DNA of 64,000 nt. Source: Phyllobacterium lublinensis (GTDB taxonomy: Bacteria > Pseudomonadota > Alphaproteobacteria > Rhizobiales > Rhizobiaceae). The position numbers were made by a program, and so were the translations under genes. The notes under the pieces were generated by a model. The model was not told the DNA's origin. It searched no databases and saw only the letters and a list, made by a program, of their open reading frames with translations. How positions within the stretch are numbered: the stretch's first letter is position 1; each line of letters starts with the position of its first letter. The DNA is taken from positions 62,001 through 126,000 of the forward strand of contig NZ_JAIUDQ010000015.1 in NCBI RefSeq assembly GCF_020164435.1. The letters run 5' to 3'. Shown here in pieces: positions 39,227 through 47,566 of this stretch.

Positions 39227-41056
39227 TTATGCAGCGCCAGCAGTCTTGCTGCTCTTTTCGAAACGCTTGCGTTCGTTCGAATCCAGATAGAGTTTGCGCA
39301 GCCGGATTGATTTGGGCGTGACTTCCACAAGCTCGTCATCCTGAATCCAGGACAGTGCGCGTTCGAGGGTCATTCGGATCGGGGGCGTCAGCTTGACCGC
39401 TTCATCCTTGCCGGCAGCACGAATGTTTGTCAGCTTCTTGCCCTTCAGGACATTCACCTCAAGATCATTGTCACGCGAGTGGATACCGATGATCATACCG
39501 GCATAGACCTTGACGCCCGCATCAATGACCATTGGACCGCGATCCTCAAGGTTCCACATCGCGAAAGCTACGGATTCACCCTGGTCATTCGAGATCAGGA
39601 CACCGTTATTGCGGCCGGCAATTTCGCCCTTGTAGGGCTCGTACGCGCGGAACAGACGGTTCATGATCGCCGTGCCGCGTGTGTCGGTCAGCAGTTCTGA
39701 CTGGTAGCCGATCAAACCGCGCGTCGGCGCATAGAACACCATGCGCACGCGATTGCCGCCGGACGGACGCAGTTCGACCATTTCGGCCTTGCGTTCGGAC
39801 ATCTTCTGCACAACGGTGCCCGAATACTCCTCATCGACGTCGATAAGCACTTCCTCGATCGGCTCAAGCATGTTGCCGTCGTCGTCTTTCTGCATGACGA
39901 CACGCGGGCGCGATACGCCGAGCTCGAAGCCTTCGCGGCGCATGTTCTCGATGAGCACGGCAAGCTGCAATTCGCCGCGGCCCGAAACGAAGAACGAGTC
40001 CTTGTCGCCGGACTCTTCGACCTTCAGCGCGACATTACCTTCGGCTTCCTTGAACAGGCGGTCACGGATGACGCGGCTTGTAACCTTGTCGCCTTCGGTA
40101 CCGGCCAGCGGGGAATCATTGACGATGAACGACATGGTGACGGTCGGCGGATCGATAGGCTGGGCATGCAGCGGTTCTGTCACTTCAGTCGCGCAGAAGG
40201 TGTCGGCAACCGTGCCCTTCTGCAGACCGGCAATAGCGACGATGTCACCGGCATGGGCTTCTTCGATCGGCTGACGCTCCAAGCCGCGGAATGCGAGAAT
40301 CTTGGAAATACGGCCGGTTTCGAGTTGGGTACCATCGCCATGCAGGACCTTTACCTGCTGGTTCGACTTGACCGTGCCGGAATGAATACGGCCGGTGATG
40401 ATACGGCCGAGGAACGGATCAGCTTCAAGGATCGTGCCGATCATGCGGAAAGCGCCATCGCCGACAGTCGGGGCCGGCACATGTTCTGTCACCATGTCGA
40501 ACAGCGCCGAAAGACCCTGGTCCTGAGGACCTTCCGGGTTCGTCGCCATCCAGCCATTGCGGCCCGAACCGTAGAGGATGGGAAAATCAAGCTGCTCGTC
40601 GGTTGCGTCAAGGGCTGCAAAAAGGTCGAAGACCTCGTTCACCACTTCTTCGTGGCGCGCATCAGGACGATCGATCTTGTTGATGGCGACGATGGGACGC
40701 AGTCCCACCTTGAGCGCCTTGCCGACCACGAACTTGGTCTGCGGCATCGGGCCCTCGGCGGCATCGACGAGAACGATCGCGCCGTCAACCATGCTGAGGA
40801 TGCGCTCAACTTCGCCACCAAAGTCGGCGTGGCCGGGGGTGTCGACAATATTGATGCGTGTGTCTTTCCAGACGACTGATGTGGCTTTCGCGAGAATGGT
40901 GATCCCGCGTTCCTTTTCGATGTCGTTGGAATCCATCATGCGCTCGGCAACGCGCTGGTTGTCGCGGAAATTGCCGGACTGTTTCAATAGTTCGTCAACA
41001 AGGGTGGTCTTGCCATGGTCAACGTGTGCGATGATCGCGATGTTGCGCAGTTTCAT
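39227..41056 (-). CDS. typA: Translational GTPase TypA/BipA
   Basis: TypA (609 aa) is a ribosome-binding GTPase related to EF-G, active in stress and large-subunit assembly. The G motifs are IIAHVDHGKTTLVDELL (P-loop), the switch RGITI, DTPGHADF and NKIDRPDAR. The C-terminal domain unique to BipA (GQESVAFAMWNLEDRGPMVI-like: here NDQGESVAFAMWNLEDRGPM) is present. The start at ATG 41056 (MKLRNIAIIAHVD) is standard. It lies alone between GNAT and mgtE. Confidence 0.97.
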   Translation of the reverse strand: MKLRNIAIIAHVDHGKTTLVDELLKQSGNFRDNQRVAERMMDSNDIEKERGITILAKATSVVWKDTRINIVDTPGHADFGGEVERILSMVDGAIVLVDAAEGPMPQTKFVVGKALKVGLRPIVAINKIDRPDARHEEVVNEVFDLFAALDATDEQLDFPILYGSGRNGWMATNPEGPQDQGLSALFDMVTEHVPAPTVGDGAFRMIGTILEADPFLGRIITGRIHSGTVKSNQQVKVLHGDGTQLETGRISKILAFRGLERQPIEEAHAGDIVAIAGLQKGTVADTFCATEVTEPLHAQPIDPPTVTMSFIVNDSPLAGTEGDKVTSRVIRDRLFKEAEGNVALKVEESGDKDSFFVSGRGELQLAVLIENMRREGFELGVSRPRVVMQKDDDGNMLEPIEEVLIDVDEEYSGTVVQKMSERKAEMVELRPSGGNRVRMVFYAPTRGLIGYQSELLTDTRGTAIMNRLFRAYEPYKGEIAGRNNGVLISNDQGESVAFAMWNLEDRGPMVIDAGVKVYAGMIIGIHSRDNDLEVNVLKGKKLTNIRAAGKDEAVKLTPPIRMTLERALSWIQDDELVEVTPKSIRLRKLYLDSNERKRFEKSSKTAGAA

Positions 41057-41162
41057 GAGTATCTCTTTTGGAGGATTGTGGACGCCACGTATGATGCGCC
41101 GCTTTACATTTGCGCGCTCCATACATGTTTTTTCGCATTTGCGAAAGGGGGCAAAGCGTTAT

Positions 41163-41187
41163 GGCCTGCATGGCAGCCATGCAGGCC
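41163..41187. repeat. 25-base palindrome in the mgtE-typA spacer
   Basis: GGCCTGCATGGC (41163-41174) and GCCATGCAGGCC (41176-41187) are perfect 12-base arms around a single A. A second short palindrome TTTCGCA-TT-TGCGAAA lies at 41131-41146. Downstream of the mgtE stop on its strand it could end transcription, but no T-run follows. Confidence 0.6.
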
Positions 41188-41224
41188 AGTGCCGGCAGCA
41201 CCTACTAGCCCGGTCGAAATGGCA

Positions 41225-42610
41225 CTAGAGCAAGGTTCCAGACAGGATCACCAGCGCAATGCTGAAGTAGATAACCAATCCGGTGACATCGACCAAGGTG
41301 GCGACAAAAGGCGCGGACGCGCTCGCAGGATCGAAGCCTGTCTTCTGCAATATGAACGGCAGCATGGAACCCGCGAGCGACCCGAAGGTCACAATTCCTA
41401 TAAGCGCCGTACCAACGGTAGCAGCGACAAGCGCCCAATGCTCGCCGTAGTCGTAGAGTCCCAGCATTTGCCATGCGGTGATGCGAATGACGCCGATCAG
41501 CCCGAGGAATGAGCCAAGCACCAGGCCCGTCGGTATTTCGCGCATGGCGACACGCCACCAGTCCTTCAAACGCAATTCCTGGAGCGCGAGCGCACGGATG
41601 AGCAGGGAGGTGGCCTGCGAACCGGAGTTGCCGCCTGAACTCATGATCAGCGGAATGAACAGTGTCAGCACGACAGCCTTTTCCAGTTCGCCTTCAAAGT
41701 GCTGCATGGCGCTGGCGGTCAGCATCTCGCTCAGGAACAGGATACCGAGCCAGCCGGCACGCTTGCGGAGCATGTGCAGGAATCCGATCTGCATGTAGGG
41801 CTTGTGCAAAGCTTCCATACCGCCGAACTTCAATGTATCTTCGGTCATTTCCTGGGTCATGGCGTCGATCACATCATCGACTGTCACAATGCCGATGATT
41901 TGGTTGCCGTCATTGACCACGGGAACAGCGAGCAGGTCATGCTTGCGGAAGAGCCTGGCAACATCTTCCTGATCGGTCGAAGGTGCGACTGTCACGGGGG
42001 CGACATCGCGGCCGACGCACATGATCGAGGCCTCGGGATCGGCGGTGATCAGCCTACGCAAGGTGACCGCCCGCAGCAAGATTTTTGTAGCAAGATCAAT
42101 GACATAGATCGCATAAACGGTTTCGCGCGAACGCTCTACGTCGCGAATGTGCTGTAGCGTGCGGGCAACGCTCCAATCGGCCGGAACGCTGACGAATTCA
42201 GTCGTCATCAGGCTGCCTGCGGTGTGCGGCGGGTAGCGCAGGAGTTTGCTCAGCGCCAGTTTCGTTTCGTTGGCAAGACCGGGGATGATGCGGCCACGGG
42301 TCTCAGGATCGAGGTCTTGGAAGATGTCGGTGACGCGGTCCGCCGACATGGCGTCGAGCAGTTCCTGGGCGGCAGCGATGGGCAGTGCCTTTATGATAGC
42401 GGCAGCTGAATGCAGTTCCGGCTGATCGAGGATCAATACGGCGTGATCTCGCGACATGCCGGCAATAATGTCAATGGAATCAGCAAGTTCGAGCTCGCTG
42501 AGGAGCTCGACGGCATCGGCAGCCTGCATGGTTGCAAGCTGTTCGGGCAGGGTCAGTGCAGGGACCGGTCCGCCATGGACCGCATCCCTTACGAAGTGAA
42601 GGTCGTTCAT
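41225..42610 (-). CDS. mgtE: Magnesium transporter MgtE
   Basis: MgtE (461 aa) is a dimeric Mg2+ channel gated by its own cytoplasmic Mg2+ sensor. In order: the acidic N-domain (AVELLSELELADSIDIIAGM, AQELLDAMSADRVTDIFQDL), two CBS domains (DLLAVPVVNDGNQIIGIVTV DDV), and five C-terminal spans with IMSSGGNSGSQATSLLIRAL, the pore-lining SGGNxGxQ motif. Full length. The start at 42610 is preceded by a long hairpin that covers the Shine-Dalgarno. Confidence 0.96.
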   Translation of the reverse strand: MNDLHFVRDAVHGGPVPALTLPEQLATMQAADAVELLSELELADSIDIIAGMSRDHAVLILDQPELHSAAAIIKALPIAAAQELLDAMSADRVTDIFQDLDPETRGRIIPGLANETKLALSKLLRYPPHTAGSLMTTEFVSVPADWSVARTLQHIRDVERSRETVYAIYVIDLATKILLRAVTLRRLITADPEASIMCVGRDVAPVTVAPSTDQEDVARLFRKHDLLAVPVVNDGNQIIGIVTVDDVIDAMTQEMTEDTLKFGGMEALHKPYMQIGFLHMLRKRAGWLGILFLSEMLTASAMQHFEGELEKAVVLTLFIPLIMSSGGNSGSQATSLLIRALALQELRLKDWWRVAMREIPTGLVLGSFLGLIGVIRITAWQMLGLYDYGEHWALVAATVGTALIGIVTFGSLAGSMLPFILQKTGFDPASASAPFVATLVDVTGLVIYFSIALVILSGTLL

Positions 42611-42613
42611 TTT

Positions 42614-42660
42614 AGCTCGCCTTTCCGTCGATCCGCCGTCACAGGGGATCGAGGCGAGCT
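42614..42660 (-). promoter_or_regulatory. Long hairpin leader of mgtE sequestering its ribosome-binding site
   Basis: Read on the minus strand, AGCTCGCC (42653-42660) and TCGATCC (42646-42652) pair perfectly with GGATCGA (42628-42634) and GGCGAGCT (42614-42621), with a 6-base bulge on one side and an 11-base loop. The last arm, GGCGAGCT, is the Shine-Dalgarno region and ends 3 bases before the ATG. Opening the helix would be needed for translation. A Mg2+ or temperature response is plausible but not shown; it is too short for an M-box riboswitch. Confidence 0.55.
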
Positions 42661-43030
42661 GATCTCTAAATCAGGCCACGATCGCCGTGCGACGGCGCAA
42701 ACAATCGACTATGACTGTCGTCGTTGGGCATTAGAGGTTAACTCCGGTTGAAAATATGCGGGCGCGCCACGCGTTCCTGCATAGCGTCATTTGGTCCTGT
42801 CAGATGCCAAAGTCAACCCCGGCGGATATCGGGCGAAGGCAACTTGGCACATCAATATTTCACGTCATGGTTGAAAATTCTGGGCCAGAATCGAGAAATC
42901 TTGGGTGGATTTCCGTGATTCACGGACAGGATTCGACGAGATCGTGCAAAACTTGTCCGGCTCCGGGCTCAAACCATCCCAAACCCGTTTCCGGCAGGAG
43001 TCAGGCAGGGTGGTTTTGTCGCAAAGATTG
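42661..43030. other. Gene-free spacer upstream of mgtE and downstream of the oxidoreductase
   Basis: 370 bases with no convincing gene. It should hold the mgtE promoter (minus strand, 42661-42760), but I could not fit a clear -35/-10. The only structure I see is a small palindrome TCCGTG-ATT-CACGGA at 42912-42926. Short frames on both strands here lack Shine-Dalgarno sites and protein-like composition. Confidence 0.4.
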
Positions 43031-45472
43031 TCAGCCTCGCACCCGGCCGTTGCCGGGGTCATGAAGCGGCTCCGGATGAAAGCGGGCAGCGAAGCGTTCA
43101 TTGGCCACCACGAGTTCGTAGCTGCCGTCGGTCAGGAATGCGTCGCTGACGCCTTCGGCCTTACGGACATAACCGAGACCGATCGGTCGGTCGACCGTAT
43201 AGCCAAATCCGCCGCTGGTCAGATATCCGACCGGCTCGCCATTGCGAAGTATGGTCTCGCGGCCGAGGAGAACGACGTCCCTGTCTGCTACGGTGAAGCA
43301 GGCGAGGCGCTTTTTCAGTGGGGCAGCGCAAAGGGCTTCAATTGCCTTGCGACCAATGAAGTCGATATCCTTGCCGAGCTTGACCGCCCAGCCAAGTCCG
43401 GCCTCAATCGGCGAGTCATTGGGCGTGATGTCGGACCCCCATGCCCGGTACCCTTTCTCGAGCCGTAGCGACTCGATGGCGCGGTAGCCAGTCGGTCGGA
43501 TGCCGAATTCCTCGCCGGCCTGCATGAGCGCATCGAAGACATCTCCGGTTGCTCCTATTGGAACATGCAACTCCCAGCCGAGTTCTCCGACATAGGTGAT
43601 GCGCAAGGCCCGGACCACGGTCCCGGCGATCTCGATTTCGCGAACATGTGCGAAGGGGAAGGCACCATTGCTGACATCGGCGCCAGTGACGCGAGCCAGA
43701 ACGGAGCGGGCCTGCGGTCCCATCAACGAGAGCGTGCCGAAATCCTCGGTAACGTCTGCCAGCTCCGTGTCGAGCCCCTTGCCGAGATGATCCCTGATCC
43801 AGGCGAAGTCGTGCGTGCGAAAGCCGGTGCCGGTGACAATATAGAACCGGTCGTCGGCAAGGCGGGCGACTGTGAGGTCACATTCGACGCCGCCCCGCGT
43901 ATTGAGCAGTTGCGTATAGGTGAGGCGGCCGGGAGCTTTCGATACGTCATTGGCACAAATATAGCCCAGAGCCCTGGCCGCATCCTTGCCTGTGAGTTCG
44001 AACTTGGCGAAGGAGGATTGATCGAAAATTCCCACATGCTCGCGCACTTGACGATGCTCGGCTCCCACGGCCTCGAACCAGTTCTGGCGTCCCATCGAGT
44101 AGACATCTTCGGCAGCCATGCCTTCCGGTGCAAACCAGTTCGGGCGCTCCCAGCCCAGTTTCGAACCGAACACGGCGCGATGTTTCGTCAAGCGCTCATA
44201 GAGCGGCGAGACAATGGCCGGACGTCCGGACGTATATTCCTCGTGCGGGAAACCGACCGTGTAATGCTTGCCGTAGGCCTCGAGCGTCCTGTCGCGGACC
44301 CAGTCGCGGCTTCGGTGCAGGTTGGAGAACCGCCTGATGTCGACGGTCCACAGGTCGAGTGGCGCTTCGCCATCGACGACCCATTGCGCCAGTACCCAGC
44401 CCGCGCCGCCGCCCGAGGCTATGCCGAATGCATTAAAACCGGCACCGACGAACATGTTGGAACATTCCGGCGCGACGCCGAGGATGAAGTTTCCGTCGGG
44501 CGTAAAGCTTTCCGGCCCGTTGATCATCTGCTTGACGCCGACGGTTTCGAGCGCCGGGATTCGCTCGATGGCCTGCAGCATATGCTGTTCGAAATGATCG
44601 AAATCGTCGTCAAACAGGCGAAACTGCCAGTCATTCGGGACATCGCCCGTCATCCAGCTTTGCGGATTGGGCTCGTAGCCGCCCATGACCAGACCGCCGA
44701 CCTCTTCCTTGAAATAGGTGCGGCGATCCGGGTCGCGGATGGTCGGTGCGTCGGATGCAAGGCCGTCGATCTTTTCCGTGATGATGTATTGATGCTTCAC
44801 AGGCTGCAACGGCACGTTGATGCCCGCCATCTCGCCGACCTGCCGTGCCCACTGGCCAGCACAATTGACCACCTTCTCACAGCTGATGTCGCCCTGGTCA
44901 GTCTTGACCTTTACGATGCGGTCGCCGTTCTTCTCGAATCCGATGACACGGATATTTTCAATCAGTGTCGCGCCATTCATCCGGGCGCCGCGCGCCAGCG
45001 ACTGGGTAATGTCGGATGGGCTGGCCTGTCCGTCGGTCGGCAGCCAGCTTGCACCGACGAGGTCGCTTACCTGCATCAGCGGGAACATGGCCTTGACCTC
45101 CGCTGGGGACAGGAGATGCATCTCCATGCCGAAGCTCCCGGCAGTTGTCGCCAGTCGACGAAACTCGGTCCAGCGGTCCTGCGTGGTCGCGAGGCGAAGG
45201 CATCCGGTCATCTTCCAGCCCGTTGCGAGGCCGGTTTCCTCATCGAGACGCTTGTAGAGATCGACGGAATATTTGAGCACACGGGTAATCGAAGCGGATG
45301 AACGCAGTTGGCCGACAAGTCCGGCCGCGTGCCAGGTGGACCCAGAGGTCAACTGCCCCATCTCCAGGAGAACCACATCGGCCTTGTGGTCCCTGGCGAG
45401 ATGATAGGCTGTCGAACAGCCGATGATCCCACCTCCAATGACGACGACCTGGGCATTCGAAGGAATGGTCAT
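43031..45472 (-). CDS. FAD-dependent oxidoreductase-GcvT fusion, sarcosine/dimethylglycine dehydrogenase family
   Basis: An 813-aa two-part enzyme. The N-terminal half is a DadA/sarcosine-oxidase FAD domain: VVVIGGGIIGCSTAYHLARD (6-25), GSTWHAAGLVGQLRSS with the His where FAD is attached in relatives, and NMFVGAGFNAFGIASGGGAG. The C-terminal half (from about 430) is a GcvT aminomethyltransferase fold that binds tetrahydrofolate: GVECDLTVARLADDRFYIVT, GELGWELHVP and LRLEKGYRAWGSDITPNDSP. Relatives oxidise N-methyl groups of dimethylglycine or sarcosine and pass formaldehyde to folate. The exact substrate is not known. It lies 43 bases after the choline-kinase-like gene. Confidence 0.93.
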   Translation of the reverse strand: MTIPSNAQVVVIGGGIIGCSTAYHLARDHKADVVLLEMGQLTSGSTWHAAGLVGQLRSSASITRVLKYSVDLYKRLDEETGLATGWKMTGCLRLATTQDRWTEFRRLATTAGSFGMEMHLLSPAEVKAMFPLMQVSDLVGASWLPTDGQASPSDITQSLARGARMNGATLIENIRVIGFEKNGDRIVKVKTDQGDISCEKVVNCAGQWARQVGEMAGINVPLQPVKHQYIITEKIDGLASDAPTIRDPDRRTYFKEEVGGLVMGGYEPNPQSWMTGDVPNDWQFRLFDDDFDHFEQHMLQAIERIPALETVGVKQMINGPESFTPDGNFILGVAPECSNMFVGAGFNAFGIASGGGAGWVLAQWVVDGEAPLDLWTVDIRRFSNLHRSRDWVRDRTLEAYGKHYTVGFPHEEYTSGRPAIVSPLYERLTKHRAVFGSKLGWERPNWFAPEGMAAEDVYSMGRQNWFEAVGAEHRQVREHVGIFDQSSFAKFELTGKDAARALGYICANDVSKAPGRLTYTQLLNTRGGVECDLTVARLADDRFYIVTGTGFRTHDFAWIRDHLGKGLDTELADVTEDFGTLSLMGPQARSVLARVTGADVSNGAFPFAHVREIEIAGTVVRALRITYVGELGWELHVPIGATGDVFDALMQAGEEFGIRPTGYRAIESLRLEKGYRAWGSDITPNDSPIEAGLGWAVKLGKDIDFIGRKAIEALCAAPLKKRLACFTVADRDVVLLGRETILRNGEPVGYLTSGGFGYTVDRPIGLGYVRKAEGVSDAFLTDGSYELVVANERFAARFHPEPLHDPGNGRVRG

Positions 45473-45515
45473 ATTGCAATTCTTCCAGTTGATCGCGGCA
45501 TCAGTGTCTCACAAT

Positions 45516-46403
45516 TCATGCATAAGTGCTTCGGTAGCGGTCGAGCGCCTGATCCAGGCGCTGCAGGTTTTCATTGGTGTAGGCGACGTAGTCGACACCG
45601 GGCGCGTCCAGGTAGAGCTCGGAAACCATACTCCACATGGCTTCCCGCAGGAGCGAAGCGCATTGCATGGCGGCGTGGGCGCGCTTGAGCTCAATGTCAG
45701 GCGCGCCCTTGAAATAGGCTGCGAGCAATGCGTCGGATTCCGCGGCATCAAGCCCGGCATTGGAAGCAAGGCCGGCCAGATCGAACATGGCGGTGGAGAA
45801 GCCGGCATATTCGAAGTCGATCAGCCACAACCGGTCGCCGTCATCGAGTATGTTGGCAGGGAGAAGGTCGTTATGGCTGAAGATGATCGGCAGGGGCCGT
45901 TGAACAGCTTCCATTTCAGCAGCGATAGCAAGGTAGCTGTCCAGCTCTGAAGCCAGGCGGCTCCTGCCCTTCTGAAGGGTGCGGGCATAGTCGCGGATAA
46001 CGTGGAAGACCCAGAACATGAAGCCCGGCCCGAGGATATGCTCGGGCATCGTCGTGTGGAATTGCCGGATGAGTTCAGCGATTCGGCGAATATTGGCGCG
46101 CACATCAGCGGCGTTAAACGTCTTCGCACCAAGAAAGGCCGTGACCATCACGCCGTCGCCGGCATGGAACAGTTCTGGAGCGAAACCGGCGCGATGCGCA
46201 GCCTGTGCGGTCATCGCCTCCCGATCGCGGAAGACATGGTGGAACGGATAATCCTTGCCGAAGCGCACCACATATTTGCGTTGCTCATCTTCGACCACAT
46301 AGCTTTCATTGCTGATGCCGCCCTTGAGCAGGGTAACCTTGATCTCGCCGCGCCAGAGCGGCAATGCAGCGATATCCATCCGGGTGGATTCAGAAAGGGT
46401 CAT
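45516..46403 (-). CDS. Choline/ethanolamine kinase-like phosphotransferase (APH fold)
   Basis: A 295-aa aminoglycoside-phosphotransferase-fold kinase close to bacterial LicA-type choline kinases. LLKGGISNESYVVEDEQRKY with VVRFGKD is the nucleotide-binding start. The catalytic loop is IIFSHNDLLPANIL (His177, Asn178, Asp179) and the metal Asp is in WLIDFEYAGFS. It would phosphorylate the hydroxyl of choline, ethanolamine or a similar amino alcohol. ATG 46403 is chosen; the longer frame uses TTG 46409. The Shine-Dalgarno is poor, and a palindromic repeat ends only 10 bases upstream of the start. Confidence 0.87.
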   Translation of the reverse strand: MTLSESTRMDIAALPLWRGEIKVTLLKGGISNESYVVEDEQRKYVVRFGKDYPFHHVFRDREAMTAQAAHRAGFAPELFHAGDGVMVTAFLGAKTFNAADVRANIRRIAELIRQFHTTMPEHILGPGFMFWVFHVIRDYARTLQKGRSRLASELDSYLAIAAEMEAVQRPLPIIFSHNDLLPANILDDGDRLWLIDFEYAGFSTAMFDLAGLASNAGLDAAESDALLAAYFKGAPDIELKRAHAAMQCASLLREAMWSMVSELYLDAPGVDYVAYTNENLQRLDQALDRYRSTYA

Positions 46404-46413
46404 GGGCAAACCC

Positions 46414-46588
46414 GTGCGCGGTTCGATAGACTCACCATGAGGCGGATAGCCTGCATCAAGAGGGTTGTGGGCTCTCCATCTGCAGGAAATGCGTCTATGG
46501 CAAAGACTTTCACTCTAGGATCCCCGCATAGGTATGTTGGTACCTGCAAGGAAACGCCCCCTCATGGTGAGCCTGTCGAACCACGCAC
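46414..46588. repeat. Dispersed palindromic repeat, copy 3
   Basis: The left arm 46414-46441 (GTGCGCGGTTCGATAGACTC then ACCATGAG) and the right arm 46561-46588 match copies 1 and 2. The centre is 119 bases, about twice that of the others. It lies in the divergent space between the kinase and the DeoR gene; its left edge is 10 bases upstream of the kinase start codon, so it forms the kinase 5' untranslated region. Confidence 0.83.
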
Positions 46589-46643
46589 TACCATCAATTC
46601 CGATGCTGAGGGTCCCTTATTGCCGGCCACCTGTCAACAGGAT

Positions 46644-46706
46644 TTTGTGGTAATTTGTGGTTTTGATGTCTGATTTTTGAAAGTTCTGTGATATATCTAG
46701 TATATT
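46644..46706 (+). promoter_or_regulatory. Promoter and candidate operator of the DeoR-family gene
   Basis: TTGAAA (46677-46682) and TATATT (46701-46706) are 18 bases apart and form a good vegetative promoter. Just upstream, TTTGTGGT occurs twice in tandem (46644-46651 and 46654-46661), one helical turn apart, in a form that suits a DeoR-type regulator. The DeoR ATG lies 27 bases past the -10. Confidence 0.55.
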
Positions 46707-46732
46707 AGCGCATTTATCATGGAGTTTCGGGC

Positions 46733-47509
46733 ATGAGTTCCAAGCGGCGCGGCGAAATCCGCCGGCTCCTGCAGGAAGAGGGCACGATTTCGATCGCCGA
46801 GCTGGCGCAGAAGCTGGGAGTATCACTCGAAACAATCCGGCGTGACGTCAAGCCAATGACGGATGCAGGCGTCATCACGCGTGTGCACGGCGCCATCGGT
46901 GTACCGCAGCACCTGGGTGAGGCGCCGTTCGAGTTGCGTATGCGCGAGAATGCAGGCGCCAAGCGCACGATTGCCGAATTTGTCGCGCGGACGATCCAGA
47001 ATGGAGAATCCATAATGCTGGATACGGGTACGACGACAAGCTTCCTGGCTCGCGAACTCCTGCATCATCGCAACCTTACCGTCGTGACCAATTCATCGGA
47101 CATCGCCCGCACGCTGGCGACTGTCAACGGCAACAAGGTTTTCATGGCCGGTGGTGAATTGCGCAGCGACAGCGGCGCTGCCTTTGGTGTTTCAGCGAAT
47201 GATTTTGTCAGTCGCTTCAGCGTTTCGCATGCCGTGATTTCCGTTGGCGCGATTGATGCCGCAGGCGGTATCACGGACTTTGACCTGGAGGAGGCGGAAT
47301 TTGCGCGGACAGTGCTGTCGCGCGGTGCCCGGACCATCGCGATCACCGATGCGACGAAATTTGGGAAGCGCGGTCTGGTGAAGGTCTGCGATTTCGGAGG
47401 CATCGGTGAACTTGTGACTGACCAGGAACCCCCGGATGATATTCTCCAGGCGCTGCAGGCCGCCGGCACCAGAGTAACTGTCGCGTCCCGGCGGCCTGTA
47501 CACTCCTGA
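46733..47509 (+). CDS. DeoR/GlpR-family transcriptional regulator
   Basis: A 258-aa DeoR-family regulator. Residues 5-55 are the winged helix-turn-helix (EIRRLLQEEGTISIAELAQK, LGVSLETIRRDVKPM). The rest is the sensor domain with GESIMLDTGTTTSFLARELL, VVTNSSDIARTLA and the C-terminal ITDATKFGKRGLVKVC, where family members bind a phosphorylated sugar or similar ligand. GGAG lies 8 bases before the ATG. It is divergent from the kinase and oxidoreductase and most likely represses them; a phosphorylated product of the kinase is a possible effector. Confidence 0.95.
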   Translation: MSSKRRGEIRRLLQEEGTISIAELAQKLGVSLETIRRDVKPMTDAGVITRVHGAIGVPQHLGEAPFELRMRENAGAKRTIAEFVARTIQNGESIMLDTGTTTSFLARELLHHRNLTVVTNSSDIARTLATVNGNKVFMAGGELRSDSGAAFGVSANDFVSRFSVSHAVISVGAIDAAGGITDFDLEEAEFARTVLSRGARTIAITDATKFGKRGLVKVCDFGGIGELVTDQEPPDDILQALQAAGTRVTVASRRPVHS

Positions 47510-47566
47510 CAGAAACGGATTGGCCCCCAGGATCAAACTGGTAGGATCACCCGATTCAAACGGGAG

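Noticed and set aside
42614..42760. M-box (ykoK) Mg2+ riboswitch before mgtE
   Set aside because: The leader has only one long hairpin; the M-box is about 160 bases with three helices and fixed loops that I do not see.
42756..43064. 102-codon plus-strand frame in the mgtE-oxidoreductase spacer
   Set aside because: No Shine-Dalgarno, Cys/Pro/Arg-rich chance composition, and its end overlaps the oxidoreductase gene in antisense.
43565..45301. 578-codon open frame on the plus strand
   Set aside because: It lies fully antisense to the FAD-GcvT enzyme, has no Shine-Dalgarno and unnatural composition; it is the mirror frame of a GC-rich gene.
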